Origin: Chloroflexota bacterium
Lineage (GTDB): Bacteria; Chloroflexota; Dehalococcoidia; Lucifugimonadales; UBA2985
Direction of reading: 5' to 3'
DNA length: 41,569 nucleotides
Assembly (NCBI GenBank): GCA_027622595.1
Contig: JAQBZZ010000012.1
Coordinates: 1 to 41,569, forward strand
Part shown: piece by piece, positions 8,134 to 16,442 of the stretch
Layout of the letters: the number at the start of each line of letters is the position of its first letter
Position numbering within the stretch: position 1 is the stretch's first letter
Position numbers and translations under genes: made by a program
The notes under the pieces: generated by a model
Seen by the model: the letters and a program-made list of their open reading frames with translations, nothing else
Told to the model about the DNA's origin: nothing
Database searches by the model: none

Positions 8134-8185
8134 TGACTCCATCTGTAGGTTTATAAGATTCATAAATCCACGCTGGAGGTATTCC

Positions 8186-8983
8186 ATGAAGATGACACGA
8201 GCGACAATTGGGGTGATTGCAGCACTCGTTGCCATTCTTGTTCTACCCATCGTAGCGAGTGCAGACCACTCCTGGGGCAGCTACCACTGGGCCCGCATTT
8301 CCAATCCGTTGACCCTTTCTCTCGGTGACAACGTCTCAGGCAACTGGGACCAACACCTGGCAGATGCTAACTCTGACTGGAATCTCTCGGCCGTGCTCAA
8401 CAATTCCGTGGATCCAGGACGTACCAGTCCGAGAACATGCAGCCCCGGTGCCGGCCTTGTGGAGATTTGCAACCGCACATACGGTTTCAACGGATGGCTG
8501 GGAGTCGCCGGGATCTGGGTATCAGGTGAACACGTCACGAAGGGCTATGTGAAGGTGAATGATTCTTACTTTAACACCAGTACCTACAACACGCCAGCGT
8601 GGCGTCAGTTGGTGATGTGTCAAGAAATCGGGCACGTATTTGGGCTGGCACATCAAGACGAGGACTTTGACAACCCGAATCTTGGCACCTGCATGGACTA
8701 CACAAGCAGTCCTGAGTCAAACCAGCACCCCAATCAACATGACTACGACCAGCTAGATTTAATCTACGCTCATCCAGACAGCTTCAACTCCTGGGCACCC
8801 GCGCCGGTAGACGGTGGCTCTGGCGGCGGTCATGGCAAGGGCAAAAAGGGTAATGCGCCTGGATTGGTCATCAGCGAGTGGGGCAAAGCCATAAGCACCG
8901 ATGGCAAAGGCCGCCCCGACCTTTTCGAGGTCGACTTGGACAATGGCAACAAAGTCTTCACCCACGTGTTCTGGGCCGATTAA
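8186..8983 (+). CDS. Secreted metzincin-like protein with QEIGH in place of HExxH
   Basis: 265 aa from ATG 8186 (GGAGG 5 bases upstream); the frame is open further upstream but without a ribosome site. Residues 1-26 are a signal peptide ending VASA|DHS, so the product is exported. The active-site helix reads QEIGHVFGLAH (146-156) with a CMDY Met-turn at 169-172, the plan of matrixin/metzincin peptidases. The first zinc His is replaced by Gln146; Glu147, His150 and His156 remain. A Gly/Lys linker (about 210-225, GGSGGGHGKGKKG) leads to a C-terminal beta-rich tail. It may be a variant peptidase or a binding protein on that fold. A cluster of palindromes and a promoter lie upstream and a strong terminator downstream, so it is a single-gene unit. 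Confidence 0.8.
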   Translation: MKMTRATIGVIAALVAILVLPIVASADHSWGSYHWARISNPLTLSLGDNVSGNWDQHLADANSDWNLSAVLNNSVDPGRTSPRTCSPGAGLVEICNRTYGFNGWLGVAGIWVSGEHVTKGYVKVNDSYFNTSTYNTPAWRQLVMCQEIGHVFGLAHQDEDFDNPNLGTCMDYTSSPESNQHPNQHDYDQLDLIYAHPDSFNSWAPAPVDGGSGGGHGKGKKGNAPGLVISEWGKAISTDGKGRPDLFEVDLDNGNKVFTHVFWAD

Positions 8984-9006
8984 GCTCCCTACAGGCGAGT
9001 AACCAG

Positions 9007-9042
9007 AAACAGGCCTCCGATTTCTCGGAGGCCTGTTTTATT
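9007..9042 (+). terminator. Rho-independent terminator after the metzincin gene
   Basis: A 14-bp perfect stem, AAACAGGCCTCCGA (9007-9020) with TCGGAGGCCTGTTT (9025-9038), a 4-base loop and a T-rich tail. It ends 24 bases after the stop codon. Confidence 0.9.
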
Positions 9043-9125
9043 ATGTTCTAAATCTTCAAAACACCTCCCACACTTTGAGACAATAGGGGAGAGGTCATTG
9101 AGGTCCCGAAGCGATATGGGGCGAT

Positions 9126-9893
9126 TTACCGGAAGCCCTTGGCTTCCGCGTCATCCGCTTCACCGGCGTTATCCTGCTGCGATGCCATATACACACGCTG
9201 CGCACGCCTGAGAAATATGGTGCCAACGGCGTTCCATACTTCCCAATAGTCCTCTTCAGGCATATGTGCCGCATCCTCCAACGTAATGCCAAGGAACTGT
9301 GTTGCAACGTACAGTCCATCTCTTTGGACCTGAGTGGTTTTAGCGCCGATGCCATTGTCGCTCTGCCCATTGCTGCCCTGCATGGAACGCGGCTGCACAG
9401 CTCTTCCTGCCGATGTCTGGCTCTGGGGTTTGCCACGCATCCCACGCCTCCTTGGCACATCAACGGTGGGAATTCCCGCCTCTCTACAGAGCCCCAGAAA
9501 GAGCATTACCTGGCGACTATGCTGAGACCTTGGCGTGTAACGCTGGAAGGCGTTCATGACGCGTTCCTGGGGGTCTCTGCTGGGATCGATACGCTCGAAA
9601 TCGTCGGCATAGGCACTGCGGATAGTTTTCTCCAAAAGCTGCCGGTATTCGTCCTCAGTGCTGCCGGCCAGACCTCGGAGTGTGTCTGTTGGTTCATCCC
9701 TGTCCGTAATAAGCTCTAAGAAGCGGAGGGTAGCAAACAGCCTTGGGATGATATTCTCGGATATCCCAATAGTCTTGAGGAGATCTCTGGTAATCCCCTG
9801 CGGCATGTTCATCCGTCTTAGTCGATGCAAAAAGGCCTGCATATTTGCAGGTGGAGCGTACGGACGGAAGAGGCCCTCATTTTCCTGAGTCAT
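9126..9893 (-). CDS. DUF5343 domain protein
   Basis: 255 aa from ATG 9893 (MTQENEGLFRPYAPP). The frame extends 43 codons further but that part does not resemble the family. AAGG lies 11 bases before the chosen start, so the ribosome site is weak. The block from GLFRPYAPPANMQAFLHRLR through ISENIIPRLFATLRFLELI to TDTLRGLAGSTEDEYRQLLE matches what I know of DUF5343, a helical domain likely to be a winged-helix-like DNA-binding or adaptor module. A disordered, Gln/Arg-rich linker (about 150-195) separates it from a C-terminal helical part ending in a charged tail. Function is unknown. It stands alone and converges on the metzincin gene. Confidence 0.75.
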   Translation of the reverse strand: MTQENEGLFRPYAPPANMQAFLHRLRRMNMPQGITRDLLKTIGISENIIPRLFATLRFLELITDRDEPTDTLRGLAGSTEDEYRQLLEKTIRSAYADDFERIDPSRDPQERVMNAFQRYTPRSQHSRQVMLFLGLCREAGIPTVDVPRRRGMRGKPQSQTSAGRAVQPRSMQGSNGQSDNGIGAKTTQVQRDGLYVATQFLGITLEDAAHMPEEDYWEVWNAVGTIFLRRAQRVYMASQQDNAGEADDAEAKGFR

Positions 9894-10326
9894 AAGCGCT
9901 CGTACCTTATGGGATACACGAACCTTAACATAAACCACCGAAGTTGTAAAGTATGCTTCGTTGGAGTGTCTGGGTATGGTACGCCGAAAACTATTGACTT
10001 GCATTGTCAACTGATTGACCATACGTGGAGTTCAGATGAACCGCCCCAGGATTACAAAGGATTACAACCGTATCATGACAAACACACAAACCATAATGTC
10101 GAACCACATTGAGTGTGAGTTGGATGCGCTTAGCTGGGTTCGGTTCTCGTAAATAGCCTACTGCCATTATCATCAGGACGCCATCCTGATGTGCCGGGCG
10201 GTGAGAAAGGGGGAGTGATTCAAGCTAAAGGTTCAGAGCAGATAGGTGGCACTCCATAGCCACTCGCCAAACTTACGCAGCTTTGCCCAAAAAGCAGGGC
10301 ACTAAATATAAAGGAGATTCCTTCTA
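9894..10326. other. Intergenic region with a tandem 10-mer and a small stem-loop
   Basis: 433 bases between the divergent DUF5343 and ftsZ-like genes with no convincing gene. It holds a perfect tandem AGGATTACAA at 10048-10057 and 10058-10067. It also holds an inverted TTGAC/GTCAA pair around 9994-10010 and a stem CATCAGGA/TCCTGATG at 10171-10178 and 10184-10191. The tandem and the inverted pair could be regulator sites; I cannot assign one. Confidence 0.45.
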
Positions 10327-11373
10327 ATGATTGAGGCACAGATCAATGCTAGCAACCACAATTATATGTCAGATTCAACCTGGGACAGGGCACCGGCACG
10401 CATAAAGGTCGTGGGGATTGGCGGAGGCGGATGCAACTGCGTACGCAGAATGCTGACAAACCAGATACCGGGTATCCAGTTTGTCATGGTAAATACGGAC
10501 ATCAAATCTCTAGAGCCGGCTATGCCAGGCACTGATATTGTCCAAATAGGACCGAAATCAACTCATGGATGGGGTGCTGGTGGCGACGCCAAGGTGGGTG
10601 AACGGGCTGCCGAGGAGTCTGAAAAGGAAATCAGGGATTCCCTCAAAAACGCGGAGTTGGTTTTCATTACCTCCGGCATGGGTGGCGGCACCGGCACGGG
10701 GGCGGCTCCATATGTGGCTTCCATAGCCAAGGACATGGGTGCGCTGGTGGTAGGAGTGGTCACAACACCATTCAGTTTCGAGGGGAGCCGTCGGATTGGC
10801 CAGGCCATAGCCGGCGTGGCTCGCCTGCGACCCTTCCTGGATAACCTGATAGTCATCCATAACGATCGCCTTCTGAAATACGTTGACCACGATGCAGAGA
10901 TGATGGATGCCTTCAGGACGGCTGACGAGGTGGTAACCCAGGGCATTCTGAGCGTCTCTGAGTTAATCAACGTCCCCGGAGAGATCAACGTGGACTTCGC
11001 CGATGTACGCAGCATCATGGCCTACCCCGGGTCGGCGCTGATGGCTATCGGGCAGGGTAGAGGCAAGATGGGGGTTGTGGACGCTGCGCGACAGGCTATG
11101 GAAAATCCCCTACTGAACATGTCCATAAAGGGGGCACAGGGAGTCCTCTTCTCCGTGAAGGGAGGGCATACCCTCAGCCTTGGAGGAGTCAATGCAGCCG
11201 GTCAGCTGATTGGAAATACGGTGAAGAGAAACGCCTCCATTTTCTTTGGAATGTCCATAGATGAGAGCCTGGACGACACCGTAAAGCTCACACTGATCGC
11301 AACTGGACTGAAAGAAGGTGGTACATCTGGTTCCTTTTCTGGCCGGATGCGCAACATGATGCCCGGTATGTAG
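10327..11373 (+). CDS. ftsZ: FtsZ-like tubulin GTPase, second paralogue
   Basis: 348 aa from ATG 10327 with AAGGAG 10 bases upstream. The GTPase core is complete: IKVVGIGGGGCNCVRRML, the tubulin signature GGGTGTGAAP in the context ITSGMGGGTGTG, VTTPFSFEGSRR, and the T7 synergy loop NVDFADVRSIM whose Asp completes the active site of the next subunit. It should polymerise and hydrolyse GTP. Compared with the copy at 33551 it has a divergent region after HNDRLLKYVDHDAEMMDAF, and it ends GRMRNMMPGM without the DIPPFLRR-type C-terminal peptide that docks FtsA and other anchors. It stands alone, far from the division cluster, so it may be a modulator or have a separate filament role. Confidence 0.9.
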   Translation: MIEAQINASNHNYMSDSTWDRAPARIKVVGIGGGGCNCVRRMLTNQIPGIQFVMVNTDIKSLEPAMPGTDIVQIGPKSTHGWGAGGDAKVGERAAEESEKEIRDSLKNAELVFITSGMGGGTGTGAAPYVASIAKDMGALVVGVVTTPFSFEGSRRIGQAIAGVARLRPFLDNLIVIHNDRLLKYVDHDAEMMDAFRTADEVVTQGILSVSELINVPGEINVDFADVRSIMAYPGSALMAIGQGRGKMGVVDAARQAMENPLLNMSIKGAQGVLFSVKGGHTLSLGGVNAAGQLIGNTVKRNASIFFGMSIDESLDDTVKLTLIATGLKEGGTSGSFSGRMRNMMPGM

Positions 11374-12030
11374 CTATTGATACTGACAGGTTGCTCTCTC
11401 AATAACCCTACCAAGAGCCTTCGCATGTCATGCTCACGGGTGCCCACACACCACATCAGTGTCTGCAGGGGCACCCGTGATATTTCTTCCAAGGCCTCTC
11501 AAATTCTGTGTTTCCTTGACCACGCCAACGCGAAGGACACCAGACAATAGACCGCTACCTTTATTAAGTCGCGAGCGTAAATTCTCGAGAACCTACTATG
11601 ACCTGCACACTATGCTGGACCACCCACATAGACTGGATCGCCCTGGCGCGGCACCTAGAAAGGGATCATAAGCTATGATTCCATTCAAGCGCGATAATGC
11701 CCACAGTGGAGAGGTCCGTGTGTAGGGTAGGTGCCGGTAAACTCAGGGCTGCGTTCACTCTCAGACCATAATGACGCATTATCGTCAATACCGCGTTATT
11801 CACGGCAGAAACCACACCCATAACTGGACACAAACAGGGATATGAGAAGGTTGATGGTCGCTCAATAACTGATGTATACTGCCCTCATTGAACTCGACTC
11901 CTGCTGATGGTATGGAGTTGAAATGTCAAATACATCTGAGTCAATACAACCGATTGGCTTGGAGTATTACCCCCACCCCTGAGACTACAGCTATGGCCCT
12001 CCACGGGTCGAGAATTAAGGGAGGACGGAA
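11374..12030. other. 657-base gene-poor region with one long inverted repeat
   Basis: Apart from the stem-loop at 11434-11480 I see no gene, RNA or repeat. Short open frames here lack ribosome sites and family resemblance. It probably holds the promoter for the second CoA-transferase. Confidence 0.5.
11434..11480 (+). terminator. Long stem-loop downstream of the ftsZ paralogue
   Basis: Perfect 12-bp inverted repeat TCACGGGTGCCC (11434-11445) / GGGCACCCGTGA (11469-11480) with a 23-base loop, followed by TATTTCTT. It may act as a terminator, but the T tract is weak and the loop long. Confidence 0.5.
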
Positions 12031-14703
12031 TTGGTACAGACCGAAGCGAAAGTGACGACTACGCCGAGAGCCCTGGAGGGGATACGAGTGCTCGACTTCA
12101 CCTGGGTCAGAGCCGGGCCGTGGTGTACACGCTGGCTTGGAGCGCTGGGTGCGGAGGTTATCAAGGTGGAGTGGCCGCAGAACCCCAGCACCCGCGGGAA
12201 TGCTGGGGGTGGCTCGACACCCGAAGGCCTGCCGATCAACCTGAACACCGACGGCCATTTCAGCGACACCAACTCCAACAAGCTGAGCATCACACTAAAT
12301 ACGCGCACTCCCAGAGGCATAGACCTCATCAAACGCCTGGTTGCTATCTCCGACATCGTCATCGAGAACTTCGCCTATGGCGTGTTGGAGCGTTGGGGGC
12401 TTGGCTACGAAGATATGAAGAAACTCCGTCCCGACATCATATACCTGTCCATGTCGGGGTTCGGACATACAGGTCGTGACCGTGACTATCAAACGATGGG
12501 TCCCGTCGCCCAGGCGCTGTCCGGCCTGACATACCTCTCGGGCCTCCCGGGAGAGCAGCCGGCGGGCTGGGGCTGGTCGTACATGGACGACACCGGCGGC
12601 ATGTATGGTGTCATGAGCGCGCTCAGCGCGCTTTACCACCGCAACATAACTGGACAGGGTCAGCACGTGGACAAGTCCCAGTGGATAACCGGAGTGCAGC
12701 TAAACGGCCCCGCATTCCTTGACATCCAGGCCAACGGGCGTTCCACCATCCGAGAGGGATACCCTGCTGGCAACCGCGCCCACTGGCCGGGAACACCCCT
12801 TGTGAACAACTACAGAGGACGCACCGTAGCGCCCCACAACGCCTACCGGACCAGTCCAAGCGGATACAACGACTGGTGCACAATAGCCTGCTTCTCCGAC
12901 GATGAGTGGGATAGTCTGGTGGGAGTCATGGGCTCGCCAGCTTGGGCCGTCGATGAGAAGTTTGCCACCCTGAAAGGCCGCCTGGAGAACCAGGAGGAGA
13001 TGGACAGGGGCATAGAGGCGTGGACCAAAACGCTTGGCAAGTACGAGATTATGGAGCGGTGCCAGGCAGCCGGAGTGCGCTCCATGCCTGTCCAGAGCAG
13101 TGAGGACAGGGTGGACAACGACCCTCAGATCAAGCATCGAGAGATGTATATACCGATGGAGCACCTGGCACTGGGCACCTGGCGTCTTCAGAATGCTCCT
13201 TTCAAGATGTCTGAAACGCCCGCGTTCAACAGCCGGCCGGGGTCGCTGATAGGCCAGCACAACAAAGAGATATACGAAGGCCTGTTGGGCATCGACCACG
13301 AGGAGTTAGTGGCAGGCTTCGAGGACGGCACATTCTGGCCCAAGTCCTTGGACAGAAGCTCCTATCCGTACCTACAGGAAATGATCGAGGACGCATCGGC
13401 AATACAGTGGACAGGTAACAATCCAACAGCGAACCCGGGGCCTGCGCCGGTGCGTGCGGCTGACGGTGGGGCGTTCAATGGTCTCCGGGTGCTTGAGCTT
13501 GCGGATGAGAAGGGGCAGTGGTGCGGCAAACTCATGGCCGACATGGGGGCGGACGTCATCAAGATAGAGCCGCCCGGCGGTGAGTCGACCCGGAGTGTTG
13601 GGCCGTTCTACCAGGATGTACCGAACCGCGAGCGGAGTCTTTCCTTCTGGCACTACAACACCTCCAAGCGCGGCATCACCCTCGACCTGGAGACAGAGGA
13701 CGGTCGTCAACTGTTCCGTCAGATGGCGGAGAAGTCGGATGTGATTCTTGAAACATTCAAGCCCGGGTACATGGCCTCCCTGGGACTGGGTTACGAGAAT
13801 TTGAAAAAGAACAACCCGGGGCTGATTATGTGCTCCCTCACCGACTTTGGGCAAACGGGGCCCTGGAAGGACTATCTGACCAGCGACCTGACGCACCTGG
13901 CAGCAGGCGGGCAGATGGCCAAGTGCGGATATGACGAAGACGACGTAGCCGATGCCCCACCCATCGCTCCTGGAGGAGGACAGGCGTGGCACATGGGGAG
14001 CCACTTCGCCTGCATTGCCATCATGGCCGCCTTGAACCACCGCGCATCAAGTCAAAAGGGGCAGTACATCGACGCCTCGGTCCATGATGCATGCGCGCTC
14101 ACGACCGAGGGCCATATAAACTTCTACATCTACACCGGGAAGGTTGCCCTCCGTGGGACCGGGCGCGGCGGCGGGATCAACCCCGGGGCCAAGGCCCAGT
14201 TCCGTTGCAAAGACGGGAAGTACGTCAACGCGGGTATCCTGAACCGTCTGAGCCCCGACCAGATGCGTGTGTTGTCCGAATGGATGGGCAAATATGGCCT
14301 GGCGGGCAACCTGTCGGATGAGAAATACAAGGACCCGGCGGTGATTGCCGAGAACAGGCAACACATCTACGAACAAACGGTCAACTTCTTCGCCAACATC
14401 ACCCGTGATGAAGCCTATCACGGCGGGCAAAAGCGGGGCTTCAACATGGGAGCGGTCAGATCGCCCGACGAGGTGATGGAAGACCCTCATCTGGAGGACC
14501 GAGGGTTCTGGGCAGAGGTGGAGTACCCGGAAATCGGCAAGACGTTCCGACACCCCGGGCCTGCCGGTATCTTCAACGGCTCTCCCTGGCAGATCTCCCG
14601 ACGTGCGCCTCTCATCGGGGAACACAACGAGGAGGTCCTGTGCGGGGAGTTGGGGCTGTCCAGAGCGGAATTGGCCGTTCTGGCTGAGTCAGGTGCTGTG
14701 TAA
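12031..14703 (+). CDS. Double-domain class III CoA-transferase (CaiB/BaiF fusion), copy 2
   Basis: 890 aa starting at TTG 12031, six bases after GGGAGG (12019-12024). It aligns with the 895-aa copy over its whole length, including LDFTWVRAGPW near the N-terminus and the same two-domain plan. Domain 1 keeps the Asp pair (D186-D187, SYMDDTGGMY). Domain 2, from NGLRVLELADEKGQWCGKLM, has Trp-His in GGGQAWHMGSHF, so it again appears to have one catalytic half. Sequence differs throughout (for example the region after WPQNPS and the linker near 450-480), pointing to an old duplication and probably different substrates. No DUF35 or thiolase partner lies next to it. A strong terminator follows, so it is transcribed alone. 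Confidence 0.9.
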   Translation: MVQTEAKVTTTPRALEGIRVLDFTWVRAGPWCTRWLGALGAEVIKVEWPQNPSTRGNAGGGSTPEGLPINLNTDGHFSDTNSNKLSITLNTRTPRGIDLIKRLVAISDIVIENFAYGVLERWGLGYEDMKKLRPDIIYLSMSGFGHTGRDRDYQTMGPVAQALSGLTYLSGLPGEQPAGWGWSYMDDTGGMYGVMSALSALYHRNITGQGQHVDKSQWITGVQLNGPAFLDIQANGRSTIREGYPAGNRAHWPGTPLVNNYRGRTVAPHNAYRTSPSGYNDWCTIACFSDDEWDSLVGVMGSPAWAVDEKFATLKGRLENQEEMDRGIEAWTKTLGKYEIMERCQAAGVRSMPVQSSEDRVDNDPQIKHREMYIPMEHLALGTWRLQNAPFKMSETPAFNSRPGSLIGQHNKEIYEGLLGIDHEELVAGFEDGTFWPKSLDRSSYPYLQEMIEDASAIQWTGNNPTANPGPAPVRAADGGAFNGLRVLELADEKGQWCGKLMADMGADVIKIEPPGGESTRSVGPFYQDVPNRERSLSFWHYNTSKRGITLDLETEDGRQLFRQMAEKSDVILETFKPGYMASLGLGYENLKKNNPGLIMCSLTDFGQTGPWKDYLTSDLTHLAAGGQMAKCGYDEDDVADAPPIAPGGGQAWHMGSHFACIAIMAALNHRASSQKGQYIDASVHDACALTTEGHINFYIYTGKVALRGTGRGGGINPGAKAQFRCKDGKYVNAGILNRLSPDQMRVLSEWMGKYGLAGNLSDEKYKDPAVIAENRQHIYEQTVNFFANITRDEAYHGGQKRGFNMGAVRSPDEVMEDPHLEDRGFWAEVEYPEIGKTFRHPGPAGIFNGSPWQISRRAPLIGEHNEEVLCGELGLSRAELAVLAESGAV

Positions 14704-14736
14704 CCTCGGTGCCCTTAGATATGAGCGTTACGTTGT

Positions 14737-14780
14737 CAGCGCTCTCTCCAAGGATATGGAGAGAGCGCTGGTTTTTATTT
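14737..14780 (+). terminator. Rho-independent terminator after CoA-transferase copy 2
   Basis: Stem CAGCGCTCTCTCCA (14737-14750) with TGGAGAGAGCGCTG (14757-14770), 6-base loop, then GTTTTTATTT. It may also limit transcription from the opposite MFS gene. Confidence 0.9.
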
Positions 14781-14822
14781 GCAGGACGCCCGTTCCTGAA
14801 AGCTGGCTGCGTTCAGTTTGTA

Positions 14823-16109
14823 CTACGCCGCGTGAGCCTGAGTCCGTTGTGGTGCGGTGGCCATGAATGCCGCTATCGCGCACGCTATGGGAAGTGTCAG
14901 AAATATCAACACCGCCCATGTGTAACTGTTTGAGATATCGAACAGGAACCCGAATGGCAGCGGGCCAAGAGCCGCAGAGGCCACCATGCCTGAGGTGACC
15001 ACGCCTCGTATGGCTCCCAGGTGCTCACGCCCATAGTAATTGGGCCAGATTACCGCGGCAGTGGTCATCAGAATACCACCACCGAGTCCAAGCGAGCCGC
15101 CGTAGACCAACGCCTGCCACGGATGAGCCATCACCAGGGTCAATAACATGGCAAAGACGAGAATCAGTTGGCCTGCGACCAGCACAAATCTATTGGGAAA
15201 CCTGTCGCACAGGAATCCAGCCAGGAATGTCCCTGACAGGGCCCCAGGCGCTATTACGCTCAGCGCAGAAGCCGCCACAACCGCGTCAAGGCCGCGGCTA
15301 TCCATCACAGACACGTGATGAAACACAAGTGCGGTCCCAATCAGTGCCTGTGAAGACCCCGCGAGTATCAATAGCCAGAACGTTCGCGTCTTGAGCGCCT
15401 CTGGAAGCGTAAAGTTTATTTCGCGCTCCCTGGGTAAGGTTACCTGTCGCTCGGATGGTGCATCGGCTCCATCTGGAAGAAGGCCCACCGACTCTGGGCT
15501 TCTGCGGATCAACAGGACTGCGGGTATCAGTAGACCCCCCCAGACGATCAGTGCCAAAGCGACCCATGCACTGCGCCAGCCAAAGGCGGAGATAAGCAGA
15601 TGAATCAGCGGCGGGAATGCAGCCTGGCTCGCCACCGCTCCAAGGGAGTTCAACGCCATGACCCTACCACGGAGGCGCACGAACCAGAGTGCGATCATCG
15701 TGGTCGGCATCAGCGTAAGAGAGCCCTGGCCCAAGGCGCGAATGGAGGCAAACCCCGCGTAGAGATGCCACTGTTGAGAGGCATGCCCCATGAATATAAG
15801 AGCAAACCCAAATAGCACAACCACAACCGGCAGCATGACCCGCGCACCGTATCTATCAAGCAGGCGACCCACCAGGAACATGGTGGCAGCCGCTGTTAAT
15901 GAACCTGCCGTGTACAGCCCCGATATGGTGGTCCTTGACCAACCGAGGTCCTCGATCATGGGGTTCACGAAAAGCGAGACGGCGTAAGTCTGTCCCGGCC
16001 CGGACGTAAACATAGCCATCCCGGCAACTCCGAGCATGACCCACCCGTAGAAAAAGGGAAACCGGGCTGTCCAAGATGTAGAAGCCTTTTGTCGAACTCC
16101 AGACGGCAT
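14823..16109 (-). CDS. MFS transporter, monocarboxylate/oxalate-formate-type
   Basis: 428 aa with about 12 hydrophobic segments split by a central charged loop (about residues 205-235). The N-terminus FFYGWVMLGVAGMAMFTSGPGQTYAVS and the loop GRLLDRYGARVMLP after the second/third helix are typical of the MFS branch that includes oxalate:formate and monocarboxylate transporters. It probably moves a small organic acid across the inner membrane, consistent with nearby CoA-transferase and 2-oxoacid oxidoreductase genes. Substrate is a guess. ATG 16109 has no good ribosome site, but a TATAAT box (complement of 16116-16121) lies only 6 bases upstream, so the mRNA may be leaderless. It diverges from the por operon and ends in TAG. 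Confidence 0.85.
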   Translation of the reverse strand: MPSGVRQKASTSWTARFPFFYGWVMLGVAGMAMFTSGPGQTYAVSLFVNPMIEDLGWSRTTISGLYTAGSLTAAATMFLVGRLLDRYGARVMLPVVVVLFGFALIFMGHASQQWHLYAGFASIRALGQGSLTLMPTTMIALWFVRLRGRVMALNSLGAVASQAAFPPLIHLLISAFGWRSAWVALALIVWGGLLIPAVLLIRRSPESVGLLPDGADAPSERQVTLPREREINFTLPEALKTRTFWLLILAGSSQALIGTALVFHHVSVMDSRGLDAVVAASALSVIAPGALSGTFLAGFLCDRFPNRFVLVAGQLILVFAMLLTLVMAHPWQALVYGGSLGLGGGILMTTAAVIWPNYYGREHLGAIRGVVTSGMVASAALGPLPFGFLFDISNSYTWAVLIFLTLPIACAIAAFMATAPQRTQAHAA

Positions 16110-16442
16110 TGCTCGATTATATATTTGGTTGACCCGGCAGGGAAGTTCTTTATAAATCCCATCAGCTTAATCACCGCTTACTGATTCAACGCATATTTTC
16201 CATTGGAACTGTCCATTGGCATCACCACTTGGCACTACCCGGATGTTATGAGAAATAGAACACCTATTTCAGGTTAGCCACGATTATGAGAACCCACGAG
16301 GATTAAAACAGCATAACGTGCACATTATCTCTTGTTTTAGGTCATACTATTGACTGATTTCGTCGCGGCGGTCATTATATGTTTTAGGGTCTCCAGCTTG
16401 TGACCCTCAGTTTTCTGGCCTGCATCCTACCAAGGAGCAACA
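16110..16442. other. Divergent promoter region between MFS and por operon
   Basis: 333 bases without a gene. It holds the MFS -10 box at 16116-16121 (minus) and a candidate por promoter at 16350-16378 (plus). Confidence 0.5.
16350..16378 (+). promoter_or_regulatory. Putative promoter of the por-nfn operon (TTGACT-17-CATTAT)
   Basis: TTGACT at 16350-16355 and CATTAT at 16373-16378, 17 bases apart, about 65 bases before the porGD start. Confidence 0.5.

Noticed and set aside
7819-8136. 105-aa hydrophobic plus-strand frame
   Set aside because: It overlaps the 65-aa zinc-ribbon gene in another frame and the palindrome cluster, and has no convincing start.
11459-11671. 70-aa open frame after the ftsZ paralogue
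   Set aside because: It overlaps the long stem-loop, lacks a ribosome site and matches nothing known to me.
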